From assembly GCA_900314335.1 (NCBI GenBank), contig OMUV01000013.1, positions 1 through 32,483 of the forward strand: a stretch of DNA of 32,483 nt. Reading direction: 5' to 3'. The translations under genes were made by a program, and so were the position numbers. Under the pieces are notes generated by a model that had not been told where the DNA came from, did not search any database, and worked only from the letters and a program-made list of their open reading frames with translations. Positions 1 to 7,879 of the stretch are shown here, one piece after another (positions within the stretch are counted from its first letter, which is position 1; each line of letters starts with the position of its first letter). The DNA is from an uncultured Prevotellaceae bacterium. GTDB taxonomy: Bacteria; Bacteroidota; Bacteroidia; Bacteroidales; Bacteroidaceae.

Positions 1-135
1 GAAAAGGCATTCCCCACATTTCAAAAAACCCTTCCGCATACGCGGATACTCACATAGGACTTGAGGAAAACTACATTTGAGATGTTTCTCCTCGTCTCAA
101 ATGTAGTTTTACCCCTCTAAGTGGTACTGAAAATC
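1..135 (-). repeat. Interspersed hairpin element, copy A1
   Basis: Read on the minus strand this copy has a 16-bp perfect stem (67-82 with 95-110), then the conserved string TCCTATGTGAGTAT, a 5-bp stem with a 4-base loop (33-46) and a run of six T. The same order of parts is seen in copies A2, B, C, D and E elsewhere in the window. It encodes no protein. It may be a REP/MITE-like element or a structured RNA; I cannot choose between them. Confidence 0.85.
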
Positions 136-296
136 ATATAGTTAGAACGGGTCAGAAACTACCTTTTGGAAAGCTGCAAGTGGGGCGTGGAGATTGTGGC
201 GCACAGAACATAATTTTCTCTTGCGGAAGTCCCCGCTCTCCTGCCCCGCCATAATATATTCGCCGTGCGATACAATTGCGATTTTTCATATTATTG

Positions 297-431
297 GAAA
301 AGGCATTCCCCACATTTCAAAAAACCCTTCCGCATACGCGGATACTCACATAGGACTTGAGGAAAACTACATTTGAGATGTTTCTCCTCGTCTCAAATGT
401 AGTTTTACCCCTCTAAGTGGTACTGAAAATC
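297..431 (-). repeat. Interspersed hairpin element, copy A2
   Basis: This copy is identical to A1 because it lies in the second 296-bp unit. The main stem is at 363-378 with 391-406, and the small stem is at 329-342. Confidence 0.85.
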
Positions 432-642
432 ATATAGTTAGAACGGGTCAGAAACTACCTTTTGGAAAGCTGCAAGTGGGGCGTGGAGATTGTGGCGCAC
501 AGAACATAATTTTCTCTTGCGGAAGTCCCCGCTCTCCTGCCCCGCCATAATATATTCGCCGTGCGATACAATTGCGATTTTTCATATTATTGGAAAAGGC
601 ATTCCCCATTTCTTCAAATCCATCCTACAAACACGAAAAAAC

Positions 643-680
643 GGCAAGGCCTTCTCATCAGACAAGAGCCTTGCCATTTT
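643..680 (+). terminator. Possible terminator hairpin downstream of the tandem array
   Basis: An 8-bp stem GGCAAGGC (643-650) pairs with GCCTTGCC (668-675) and is followed by ATTTTG. The T-run is short. The rest of 609-834 shows no gene. Confidence 0.35.
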
Positions 681-834
681 GCCCAACCGGGAGGATTGGA
701 GGGGTATACGAATTTGAAGCGGACTAATTACCCAGTATTTTAGCCTTATCCGGCAGTCCGTAATCTGCGTAATTAAGTATCGCCCCGCGGCGCACTATCC
801 ATTGTCCCGCTGGGGCGGGGAGAGGGACGGCGCA

Positions 835-1260
835 TCACTTGCGCGTGAACGTCACAGGGGAACCGTCGTCCGCGTTCACGGGAGAAAGCGTCAGCTCCTT
901 GCCCTTCACGCGCACCCTGACCGTAGCATCCTCCACGTCGGTATCGTCGATGGTCCATTCTCCGCGATAGTTGCTCCACGACTCCGACTTAGTCCAGTGC
1001 AGACTCAGTGTGCTGCCGGAGAGGCGGTATGTGCCGGTGTCGCGCGACCTGGATGTCGCGTCCTCAAGCATTGTCTCGGTATAAGTCACTGTGCCGTCGG
1101 CCGTAAACTGGAACTCGCAGCCGTAGCCGTCCATCTCGCAATACCATGTCCCCACAAGAGATTCGGCTGATGTCTTATCGCCGTCGTCATCGGATGAGCA
1201 CGCGCCAAAAGTGATGGTTGCCGCAAAGAGAGCCAACAAGAGGAATAATTTCTGTCTCAT
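835..1260 (-). CDS. Small lipoprotein with a lipocalin-like beta domain
   Basis: The product is 141 residues. A short basic start and a hydrophobic stretch lead to a lipobox-like FGAC with Cys at residue 21. The SSDDD that follows matches the acidic export signal known for surface lipoproteins of Bacteroidetes, so it is probably anchored to the outer membrane and perhaps exposed. Residues 33-140 hold features typical of lipocalin-like domains: LVGTWYCE near the start, then alternating short strands such as FQFTADGTVTYTE and TYRLSGSTLSLHW. The ligand is unknown. A -7 promoter element lies 27 bases upstream, so it is probably transcribed alone. The lipoprotein call is firm; the fold is inferred from pattern only. 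Confidence 0.8.
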   Translation of the reverse strand: MRQKLFLLLALFAATITFGACSSDDDGDKTSAESLVGTWYCEMDGYGCEFQFTADGTVTYTETMLEDATSRSRDTGTYRLSGSTLSLHWTKSESWSNYRGEWTIDDTDVEDATVRVRVKGKELTLSPVNADDGSPVTFTRK

Positions 1261-1286
1261 AGTTCTGTTATTTTAGTTAGACATGG

Positions 1287-1294
1287 CAAAGGTA
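1287..1294 (-). promoter_or_regulatory. -7 promoter element for the lipoprotein gene
   Basis: The minus strand reads TACCTTTG, matching the Bacteroidetes -7 consensus TAnnTTTG, 27 bases before the start codon. I see no clear -33 TTG. Confidence 0.5.
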
Positions 1295-1330
1295 ACGGCG
1301 CGCTATACCATATCGCGGTACATGCAGCAG

Positions 1331-1366
1331 AAAAAAGGCCGGACGTGAATGCGCCCGGTCTTTTTA
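1331..1366 (-). terminator. Terminator after the Sel1-repeat gene
   Basis: A stem of about 10 bp (1333-1342 with 1355-1364, one G-T pair) is followed on the minus strand by six T. The plus strand also ends in a T-run, so it may work in both directions. Confidence 0.7.
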
Positions 1367-1427
1367 AATATATGTATGGGGATGTCTGATGCAGGGAAGC
1401 GGTACTCTGAGACAAAAAAGCGAAAGT

Positions 1428-1955
1428 CTAATGCAGGAAATCGAATGTCTGTAGTTTCCTCACCGCGAGCGCATGGCGCTCCTTGTAGGCGAGGCGGTAG
1501 TAGCGCTTGGCCTCGTCGATATTCTGCTCTGTCCCCCAGCCGTGCTCGTAGCATTCGCCTACGCGATAATGGGCATAGGGCAGGCCGCAGCGCTTATAGA
1601 GTCCGAAGGCGCGCACAGGGTCCTTGGGATAGCCCTGCGAACCTTTGCGGAGAATGTCGGCCAGATTGCTCAGCGCCAGATCGTCGCCCTGAGCGGCGGC
1701 GCGCTCGTACCAGAAGACAGCCTTGTTGATGTCCTTGCGGACCAGGACGCCGTTCTCAAAAATATTGCCTAAATTGTTCTGCACGTCCTTGTCCCGCAAT
1801 GCAGGATGCCCGGGATTGTTCTTAAGCAGGTCGAGCAGCCACTCTACATAGTCACGGGTGAAACCGTTATCCTCACAGTTGCCCGAATACGAGAGATAAA
1901 ACTCGCGGTAACACTTCGGAATGTCCGAAAAATCGTCTTTCTTGTCCGTTGTCAT
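1428..1955 (-). CDS. Sel1-repeat (SLR/TPR-like) protein
   Basis: The product is 175 residues, with no signal peptide or membrane segment. From about residue 60 it contains Sel1-like helical repeats: NNLGNIFENG then AVFWYERAAAQGDDLALSNL, then RAFGLYKRC with AHYRVGECYEHGWG, then EAKRYYRLA. Such repeats act as scaffolds for protein-protein contacts; no enzymatic motif is visible. It starts 28 bases after the stop of the upstream WYL gene with no promoter between, so the two are probably co-transcribed and may act together. The partner is unknown. Confidence 0.8.
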   Translation of the reverse strand: MTTDKKDDFSDIPKCYREFYLSYSGNCEDNGFTRDYVEWLLDLLKNNPGHPALRDKDVQNNLGNIFENGVLVRKDINKAVFWYERAAAQGDDLALSNLADILRKGSQGYPKDPVRAFGLYKRCGLPYAHYRVGECYEHGWGTEQNIDEAKRYYRLAYKERHALAVRKLQTFDFLH

Positions 1956-1983
1956 AGTAAGTCGTTATTTTAGATTAGTATTA

Positions 1984-2883
1984 TTATTGGTAAGCCTGTT
2001 TCAGGCGGGCGTTGACCTTGTCTGTTACCGACTGCGGAGACAGCACGCGCAGCCTGCCCGCCTGCGAGAGCAGAAAGTCGATGAAGTCAGGCGTCGGCTT
2101 CAGGGTCACCTCTAGGTCGGCATAGTCCTCGTCCTCATTGGTCGCCTTAAGCACCTGGCTTCGGTGCATGGGGACGTCGGCAAGCCCGAAGCGCTCGTCG
2201 CCGAAAGCGCGGAGCAGGATGCGCTCCGTGGGGATGTCCTCGTCGATGTACACGCCGAAATAAGGCGCAAAGAACACGCCGGCGTCGAAGTTCCCCGCCA
2301 CGCGAAACTTGTGCTGCTGTATCACGATCTCCTCGATATTGTTCAGAGCGAACATCATGTACTTGTGGCCATAGAGCCGCCCGAGCAGGTACCACTGCCT
2401 ATGGAAGAGCTTCAGGCAGTAAGGGTCGGCGCCCTGCCAGTAACACTGCGGCGAGCCGTACTGCCGGTATCTGATGTTGACGCGGTGGCCGGTCTTCATG
2501 GCCCTGGTCAGCTGCCTCAGGATGCTCTCGTCGACGGCTACGTGCTCGGCTATGATGCGGTCCTGCAGCGAGAGGCTCTCGCTGATGAGGTTGCCGAGGG
2601 AGAGCGTGGAGAGCATCCAGTGTTGCACAGTGTCCTCCTCCAGCACGCGCGGGTTGCCGATAAAGTAGCGGTAGCCGGAGCGGCGGTCGCAGTCGATAAA
2701 GATGCCGAAGATGTCCTCTATGGCATCCTTGTGGCGGTTGAAGGTGGTGCGCGCCATCTCCACGCCGCCGCTCATGTCCGTGGCGACCCATTTCGCGTTC
2801 AGTTCGGCCAGCGATATTCTTCCGGCCCGCCTGATGGTGTTCACGAGCCAGATATATTCCCTGAACAATTCCGGTATCTTCAT
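1984..2883 (-). CDS. WYL-domain transcriptional regulator (first of two paralogues)
   Basis: The product is 299 residues. The frame stays open far upstream, but the start is placed at MKIPELFREY because it aligns without a gap to the start of the neighbouring paralogue and because a -7 element lies just before it. Residues 1-60 form the N-terminal DNA-binding region (WLVNTI, ISLAELN, ARTTFNRHKDAIEDIFGI). The WYL domain follows at about 130-215, and the literal W164-Y165-L166 is present in QWYLLGR. The tail (about 220-299) matches the C-terminal extension common in this family. WYL domains are known to sense ligands, often nucleic acid or nucleotides, and many regulate defence or stress genes. 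The target here is unknown. Confidence 0.88.
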   Translation of the reverse strand: MKIPELFREYIWLVNTIRRAGRISLAELNAKWVATDMSGGVEMARTTFNRHKDAIEDIFGIFIDCDRRSGYRYFIGNPRVLEEDTVQHWMLSTLSLGNLISESLSLQDRIIAEHVAVDESILRQLTRAMKTGHRVNIRYRQYGSPQCYWQGADPYCLKLFHRQWYLLGRLYGHKYMMFALNNIEEIVIQQHKFRVAGNFDAGVFFAPYFGVYIDEDIPTERILLRAFGDERFGLADVPMHRSQVLKATNEDEDYADLEVTLKPTPDFIDFLLSQAGRLRVLSPQSVTDKVNARLKQAYQ

Positions 2884-2906
2884 CTGTTTATTCCTTGTTT
2901 CGGGAG

Positions 2907-2914
2907 CAAATATA
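2907..2914 (-). promoter_or_regulatory. -7 promoter element for the first WYL gene
   Basis: The minus strand reads TATATTTG, 23 bases before the start codon, in the 136-bp gap between the two WYL genes. This suggests that the two genes are separate units. Confidence 0.55.
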
Positions 2915-3019
2915 GGACAATGTTGTTCCGTTTCACGGTACATGCTTGGGAATATTTCGTATCGCGCTATATTTATCGCACGTTCCCTTATAAAAGGCCT
3001 CCCGCACGGCGGGGCGAAC

Positions 3020-3961
3020 TTAAGTGTGCAGATCGGTGTAGCGGATATAAGCGGAGGAGAGCATGTCGCGGAGGTGCGCCACGAGAGAGTCGGGACTAAG
3101 CACACGGAGATGGACACTGTGGCCCAGCAGATAGCTGCAGAAATCCTCCGTGGGGCGCAGGAAGAGCTCAAAGTCGGAATAGTCGTCGCCCGTGGCCACC
3201 TCGCGCTGCGAACTGTGGATGGGCAGGTCGCGCAGATAGTAGCGCTCCTTACCGTAGGCCCGCAGCACGATGCGCTCGGCCATGGTGTGGTCGTCGATGT
3301 ATATGCCGTAGCACTCGCGGAAGTAGTCGGCGGGGGAAAACTTGGGGTCGATAATGAAACTGACGTCCGTGAGGCGGATGCTGAGGATGCGGTCGAAGGC
3401 GAAGATGCCGAAATAGTCGGCCGCGGGCTTGCCGTCGGCGGCCGGGCGGCAGAAATGGCCGAGCACATACCAGCGGCGCTCGAAGAGCTTGATGCAATAG
3501 GGCTCGAAGTCGAGGTGGCTCTCCTTGTCGCTGCCGTAGCGGCGGTAGACGACGGAGACACGCACGCTGCGCTTCATGGCCGTCAGGACGGTGACGAGCA
3601 TCTCATCGTTGACCGTGGTGGCCTCGGGCACTATGCGGTCCTGCAGCGAGAGGCTCTCGGAGAGGATATTGCTCATGGTGATGACCGACAGCATCCAGTG
3701 CTGCACCGTGTCGCGGCCCAGCACTTCGGAGTTGGAGATATAGTAGCGGGCGCCGTCCTTCATGTCGCAGGCTATATAGAGGCCGAAAATATCCTCTATC
3801 TCGTTGCGGTGGCGGCAGAATGTGGCGCGCGCCATCGGCTCGCCGCCGCTCATGTCGGTGCGCATCCAGAGGCGGTTGATCTCGGGCAGCGTGATGCGCT
3901 CGTGGCGGTAGATGGTGTTGACGAGCCAGACGTATTCCTTGAATTTGGCTGACAGTTTCAT
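3020..3961 (-). CDS. WYL-domain transcriptional regulator (second paralogue)
   Basis: The product is 313 residues starting at MKLSAKFKEY. It aligns without gaps to the other WYL protein over the first 170 residues, with roughly 90 identities by hand count, including TDMSGG, IEDIFG, DTVQHWM and SESLSLQDRI. The WYL signature reads W164-Y165-V166. A divergent linker at 170-180 (RPAADGKPAAD) separates the copies. The gene lies 97 bases downstream of argF' with a hairpin in the gap. I see no good -7 element, so some read-through from argF' is possible. It probably arose by local tandem duplication. The ligand and target are unknown. Confidence 0.86.
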   Translation of the reverse strand: MKLSAKFKEYVWLVNTIYRHERITLPEINRLWMRTDMSGGEPMARATFCRHRNEIEDIFGLYIACDMKDGARYYISNSEVLGRDTVQHWMLSVITMSNILSESLSLQDRIVPEATTVNDEMLVTVLTAMKRSVRVSVVYRRYGSDKESHLDFEPYCIKLFERRWYVLGHFCRPAADGKPAADYFGIFAFDRILSIRLTDVSFIIDPKFSPADYFRECYGIYIDDHTMAERIVLRAYGKERYYLRDLPIHSSQREVATGDDYSDFELFLRPTEDFCSYLLGHSVHLRVLSPDSLVAHLRDMLSSAYIRYTDLHT

Positions 3962-3980
3962 GATACGATTTATAGTTATT

Positions 3981-4014
3981 CTCCCCGTCGCTACCGTATT
4001 GGCGCGGCGGGGAG
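3981..4014 (-). terminator. Hairpin between argF' and the second WYL gene
   Basis: CTCCCCG-type arms (3981-3991 with 4004-4014, with mismatches) form a GC-rich hairpin downstream of the argF' stop on the minus strand, followed by AATAACTAT. It is a weak terminator or attenuator candidate. Confidence 0.4.
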
Positions 4015-4058
4015 ATGTTTGTTTGCGTAGCCTCTTCGGCCCCGGAGGCGGGGCTCGC

Positions 4059-5021
4059 CTACAGGCTCTCGAGCATGTGCTTGAGCACGACGGTGGCCGA
4101 TATCTCGCGGTTGGCGGCCTCGGGGATGACGAGCGAGGTGGGCGCTTCGATGACATCGTCCGTCACGATCATGCCGCGCCTCACGGGGAGGCAGTGCATG
4201 AAGTAGGCGTTGTTGGTCACGGCCATGTGAGCGGCGTCCACGGTCCAGCTCATGTCGCGCGAGATGACCTTGCCGTAGTCCTCCGGGCGCGTCACACCCG
4301 GGCAGCTCCAGTTTTTCGCGTACACGAAGTCGGCCCCCTCGAGGGCTTTCATCTGGTCGTATTCCACGCGGGCGTTACCGACAAACTGCGGGTCGAGCTC
4401 GTAGCCGTGGGGATGGGTCACGACGAAGTCGACGTCGGCGCGGTTCATCCACTGAGCGAAACTGTTGGGCACGGCCTGCGGCAGGGCGCGGGGATGCGGG
4501 GCCCACGTCATGACCACCTTGGGGCGGCGTTTCTTGCGATACTCGTCGATCGTGATCAGGTCGGCGAAGGCCTGCAGCGGATGGACCGTGGCGCTCTCCA
4601 TGGAGAACACGGGGCGGCCGCTGTGCTCGATAAACTGCCTCAGGATCTTCTCGCTGTAATCGTCCTCGCGGCTCTCGAAGCGCGCGAAGGTGCGCACGCC
4701 GATCACGTCGGCGTAGCATCCCATGACGGGCACGGCCTCGAGCAGGTGCTCGCTCTTGTCGCCGTCCATGATCACGCCGCGCTCCGTCTCGAGCTTCCAT
4801 GCGCCCTGGTTGACGTCGAGCACGATGACGTTCATGCCAAGGTTCATCGCCGCCTTCTGGGTGCTGAGACGTGTGCGGAGGGAGTTGTTGAAGAAGATGA
4901 GCAGCGCCGTGCGGTGGTGGCCGAGGCTCTCATAGGCATAGTGGTTCTTTTTTATTTCCTGCGCCTCTTGCAGCGCTTTGTCAAATGGTCCCAAATCTTC
5001 GGGATAGAGAAATGTCTTCAT
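4059..5021 (-). CDS. argF': N-succinylornithine carbamoyltransferase
   Basis: The product is 320 residues. It belongs to the aspartate/ornithine carbamoyltransferase family and carries the carbamoyl-phosphate loop SLRTR (47-51) and the late HCLPVRR motif. It matches the Bacteroides-type enzyme that uses N-succinylornithine rather than ornithine in arginine synthesis, with shared stretches such as LGMNVIVLD, NQGAWKLETERGVIMDGD and WAPHPRALPQAVPNSF. In the well-studied B. fragilis enzyme the residue after MDGDK is Pro90; here it is Ser90. From memory of the literature, this site separates N-acetyl (Glu) from N-succinyl (Pro) specificity, and Ser there was also reported to permit succinylornithine. 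The longer open frame upstream is not used: MKTFLYPEDLG fits the family start. Confidence 0.92.
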   Translation of the reverse strand: MKTFLYPEDLGPFDKALQEAQEIKKNHYAYESLGHHRTALLIFFNNSLRTRLSTQKAAMNLGMNVIVLDVNQGAWKLETERGVIMDGDKSEHLLEAVPVMGCYADVIGVRTFARFESREDDYSEKILRQFIEHSGRPVFSMESATVHPLQAFADLITIDEYRKKRRPKVVMTWAPHPRALPQAVPNSFAQWMNRADVDFVVTHPHGYELDPQFVGNARVEYDQMKALEGADFVYAKNWSCPGVTRPEDYGKVISRDMSWTVDAAHMAVTNNAYFMHCLPVRRGMIVTDDVIEAPTSLVIPEAANREISATVVLKHMLESL

Positions 5022-5073
5022 TGCCACGAGATATAAAAATGATACATACGGCGCTTTCCGCCGATACCATCGG

Positions 5074-5081
5074 CAAATATA
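5074..5081 (-). promoter_or_regulatory. -7 promoter element for argF'
   Basis: The minus strand reads TATATTTG, 52 bases before the start codon. The leader between them can form a short hairpin (GCCGAT/ATCGGC). No ArgR box was recognised. Confidence 0.55.
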
Positions 5082-5136
5082 GCAAAAAATAACATACGAC
5101 GCCCCTTCTAAGGCCCGCGGCATAGGTCTGCGCGCC

Positions 5137-5994
5137 TTAAAAGAAGAACACGGGCGCTCCGGCTTTCCCTTTTTGTCCTATTTCGCTTTTCATATACTTT
5201 ATAGCCGTCTCAAAAAAGAACGAGACCAGATACTCGTCGGTGTTCTCTACTCTAATCTGCTTTAGCGCACCTATATATTCCTGTCGTTCTTCCCTGCGAA
5301 TGATTAATTCCGGCAAGCCGAAATGGAGCAAGATGAAGTTTGACATCAATCGTCCTGTCCTGCCGTTGCCGTCACGAAAGGGATGCAGGTATTCAAAAAA
5401 TCCGTGAAACCGCGCTGCAAGTATCATCGGGTGAATATTATTCGCCTTCATAGCAGCTGCCGTTGAAGCAGTCAGTTCCGGCACACGACCTATCAGTATC
5501 TTATGGTCACCGAAAATAGTATCACCGGCGGCCATGTCTACATTGGTAAACTCACCGGGCTGCACGTCCGGGGCTTTAAATGCCAAGGTATGCAATGTGA
5601 CAAGGCGATTGACAGTCTTCAGCAGCTCAACGTCAAAGGCATGATCCAAATGATCATGCATCCATTCGTATGCAGCAAAATGATCGGCCATCTCCTGACA
5701 TTCCAGCAGAGACTTGCCCACCGGGCGGTAGCCTAAACCCTGCTCATACAAGGCTCGCGTATCATCCACCGTAAAGGTGCTGCCCTCTATGCCACAACTA
5801 TGACATGAGAATATTATCTCATTGCGCTCCTTGAACTGCTCTTTGCCCATCGGCCCGACTACCACCTTCTGATATTCGGCTACCGTCTTGTCATATTCCT
5901 TTATATAGTTTTCGTACATACTGTTTTCTATTTGTGTCTCCACCATGCCGAAAAATCGGCGGAGACAGTCACGAAGATTCGGCCTTGCCGCCAT
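5137..5994 (-). CDS. Fic-domain AMP-transferase family protein with in-cis inhibitory motif
   Basis: The product is 285 residues from the ATG at 5994. The Fic core motif HPFRDGNGRTGR lies at residues 204-215, with all catalytic residues of HPFxDGNGRxxR. An N-terminal SCGIEG (66-71) fits the inhibitory motif (S/T)xxxE(G/N), in which the Glu blocks productive ATP binding, so this looks like a self-inhibited class II Fic protein. Such enzymes usually transfer AMP to Tyr, Ser or Thr of a target; the target here is unknown. No separate antitoxin gene is next to it. Start choice is uncertain: a GTG at 6006 and ATGs at 5946 and 5919 are in frame. Its base composition is less GC-rich than the flanking argF' and radA, which may mean transfer. 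Confidence 0.88.
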   Translation of the reverse strand: MAARPNLRDCLRRFFGMVETQIENSMYENYIKEYDKTVAEYQKVVVGPMGKEQFKERNEIIFSCHSCGIEGSTFTVDDTRALYEQGLGYRPVGKSLLECQEMADHFAAYEWMHDHLDHAFDVELLKTVNRLVTLHTLAFKAPDVQPGEFTNVDMAAGDTIFGDHKILIGRVPELTASTAAAMKANNIHPMILAARFHGFFEYLHPFRDGNGRTGRLMSNFILLHFGLPELIIRREERQEYIGALKQIRVENTDEYLVSFFFETAIKYMKSEIGQKGKAGAPVFFF

Positions 5995-6056
5995 AGAAGC
6001 GGGCACCCGCAGCCGTTTTCATAATAGTTTTCTTCTGCGCTTTAATGTTTTGTCTA

Positions 6057-6064
6057 CAAATATA
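6057..6064 (-). promoter_or_regulatory. -7 promoter element for the fic gene
   Basis: The minus strand reads TATATTTG. The first ATG after it (6022) opens a 17-codon frame that ends inside the start of fic, at 5969. Confidence 0.5.
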
Positions 6065-6243
6065 GCAATTGATATTCACTAAAAAATCCATTCTTGTGAT
6101 AAAAATATGCTCTCGAACTGATTCGGCTTCATAATCCCGCTTATACTCGATTATGAAGTTGCGGCCCGTTGACAGAGTCCCCATGCATAATTCCCGCTGC
6201 GCGGCATGGGGCACGTAAGGCTTTCCCTCTCGCAATAATTCAC

Positions 6244-6251
6244 TAACTTTG
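6244..6251 (+). promoter_or_regulatory. -7 promoter element for radA
   Basis: TAACTTTG matches TAnnTTTG, with CTTTCC about 18 bases upstream as a weak -33. It lies 58 bases before the radA ATG and is divergent from the fic promoter. Confidence 0.6.
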
Positions 6252-6309
6252 CCCTCGCAACGGGCGGCACAATGCATTGTCGCCCCCTCATATCTTCTAT
6301 CCGGAAACT

Positions 6310-7692
6310 ATGGCAAAGAACAAGACAGCATACGTATGCGACAACTGCGGCTATGACAGTCTGAAATGGCTGGGGCGCTGCCCGTCGTGCGGGGCGTGGA
6401 ACTCGTTTCGCGAGGTGACCGTGGCGCCCGAGACCGTTTCGCCGGTGCACAAGGTGCTGAGCGATGCGGGCGCCGGCGCTGCCACGCGCTCCGTACCCCG
6501 CCGCCTCTCCCAGGTCAAGGCCTCGGACGACATCCGCATAGACACCCACGACGCCGAGCTCAACCGTGTGCTGGGCGGAGGTATAGTGCCCGGTTCGCTC
6601 ATCTTGCTCGGCGGAGAGCCCGGCATCGGCAAGTCGACGCTCATGCTCCAGACCGTGATGCGGATGCCCGAGAAGAAGGTGCTCTATTGCAGCGGCGAGG
6701 AGAGCGAGCGCCAGATAAAGCTGCGCGCCGAGCGCCTGGAGAACACCAGCGCCGACATCTATGTGGTATGCGAGACAAAGCTCGACGAGATATTCCGCGA
6801 GATAGCCGAGACAAAGCCCGACATCGTGATCATCGACTCGATCCAGACCGTGGAGAGCCAGAGTAGCGACAGCGCGCCGGGGTCGATAGCGCAGATCAGG
6901 GAGTGCGCCTCCGCCCTGCTCAAGTACGCCAAGCAGACGGGCGTGCCCGTGTTCCTCATAGGCCATATCACCAAGGAGGGCGTCATCGCCGGACCGAAGA
7001 TCCTGGAGCATATCGTGGACGTCGTGCTCCAGTTTGAGGGCGACCGCCACTACCTATACCGCATCCTGAGGAGCATCAAAAACCGCTTCGGCAGTACCAG
7101 CGAACTGGGCATCTACGAGATGCGCGCCGAGGGGCTGCGCATCGTGGAGAACCCGAGCGAACTGCTGCTCTCGGGCGAGGGCGTCGGACTGAGCGGTGTG
7201 GCCATCGCCGCCACCATCGAGGGCATCCGCCCGCTGCTCATCGAGACGCAGGCCCTCGTGAGCACCGCCGCCTACGGTGTGCCGCAGCGCTCCGCCACGG
7301 GCTTCGACACGCGCAGGATGAACATGCTGCTCGCCGTGCTGGAAAAGAGGGTGGGCTTCAAGCTCGCGCAGAAGGACGTGTTCCTCAACATCGCCGGCGG
7401 CATCCGCGTCACCGACCCCGCGCTCGACCTCTCGGTGATAGCGGCCGTCCTGTCGAGCAATGTGGACACCGCCATCAGCCGCGAGACCTGCATGGCCGGC
7501 GAGGTGGGTCTGAGCGGCGAGATACGCCCCGTGGCCCGCATCGAACAGCGCATAGCCGAGGCCGCCAAACTGGGATTCACGCGCATCCTTGTGCCGCGCT
7601 TCAACATGCGCGGCCGAGGCCAGAGCAAATATGAGATAGAAATCGTAAAAGTGGGCCGCGTGGAGGACGCCCTGAGGGAACTGTTCGGCTGA
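6310..7692 (+). CDS. radA: DNA repair protein RadA (Sms)
   Basis: The product is 460 residues, the usual length for the family. The order is classic: a four-Cys zinc finger (C10, C13, C24, C27), a RecA-like ATPase with Walker A GGEPGIGKST (101-110), a Walker-B-like strand IVIIDSIQT, the RadA signature KNRFG (about 257-261), and a C-terminal Lon-like domain with ISRETCMAGEVGLSGEIRPV. RadA acts in the cytoplasm in homologous recombination, helping branch migration of recombination intermediates. The ATG at 6310 is preferred because MAKNKTAYVCDNCG is the family start; the frame is open a little further upstream. No partner gene follows. Confidence 0.97.
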   Translation: MAKNKTAYVCDNCGYDSLKWLGRCPSCGAWNSFREVTVAPETVSPVHKVLSDAGAGAATRSVPRRLSQVKASDDIRIDTHDAELNRVLGGGIVPGSLILLGGEPGIGKSTLMLQTVMRMPEKKVLYCSGEESERQIKLRAERLENTSADIYVVCETKLDEIFREIAETKPDIVIIDSIQTVESQSSDSAPGSIAQIRECASALLKYAKQTGVPVFLIGHITKEGVIAGPKILEHIVDVVLQFEGDRHYLYRILRSIKNRFGSTSELGIYEMRAEGLRIVENPSELLLSGEGVGLSGVAIAATIEGIRPLLIETQALVSTAAYGVPQRSATGFDTRRMNMLLAVLEKRVGFKLAQKDVFLNIAGGIRVTDPALDLSVIAAVLSSNVDTAISRETCMAGEVGLSGEIRPVARIEQRIAEAAKLGFTRILVPRFNMRGRGQSKYEIEIVKVGRVEDALRELFG

Positions 7693-7879
7693 TACCGCGC
7701 CCCGCGCGCTCCCCATTGTGCTTTCGCGCTCCGATATGCGCCTTTCGCGCTACGACCCGAGACTTTCGCGCCAAGGATGCGCCGCACGCACCTCCGCCCA
7801 CGCCTTGCACACGCATATATATAATAGGCGTCACGCACAGCCCGGGCGGCCCCGGTAAACGAGGGAGTATTATATGGCC

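Larger units (their letters stand above)
1..608. repeat. Tandem array of 296-bp units (two full copies plus 16 bases)
   Basis: Bases 1-296 recur at 297-592, and the first 16 bases of the unit recur at 593-608 before the sequence diverges. I saw no mismatch between the two full copies. The array starts before the window, so the total copy number is unknown. Each unit carries one copy of the interspersed hairpin element (minus orientation) followed by about 160 bp of unique sequence. Short frames inside it (for example 194-376) are repeated along with the unit and look non-coding. Confidence 0.95.

Noticed and set aside
1-608. CRISPR array
   Set aside because: The repeat unit is 296 bp with only two copies and no short repeat-spacer pattern; no cas genes are nearby.
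194-717. Repeated 60-75 residue frames in the left array
   Set aside because: They are identical only because the DNA unit is repeated. They lack a start context and match nothing, and the frame runs into different sequence in each copy.
2884-3561. Long N-terminal extension of the first WYL frame
   Set aside because: The extension is Ser/Ala/Thr-rich, runs antiparallel in frame over the next WYL gene, and is absent from the paralogue.
2702-3952. 416-residue open frame on the plus strand
   Set aside because: It is antisense to both WYL genes and has composition typical of a GC-rich shadow frame (Val, Ala, His, Asp rich) with no recognisable motif.
7810-7850. Resemblance between 7810-7850 and 29920-29955 (ACGCAT-TATATAAT-GCGTC-CCGGGC)
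   Set aside because: The match is short and gapped, and AT palindromes of this kind arise easily. It is too weak to call a repeat family.
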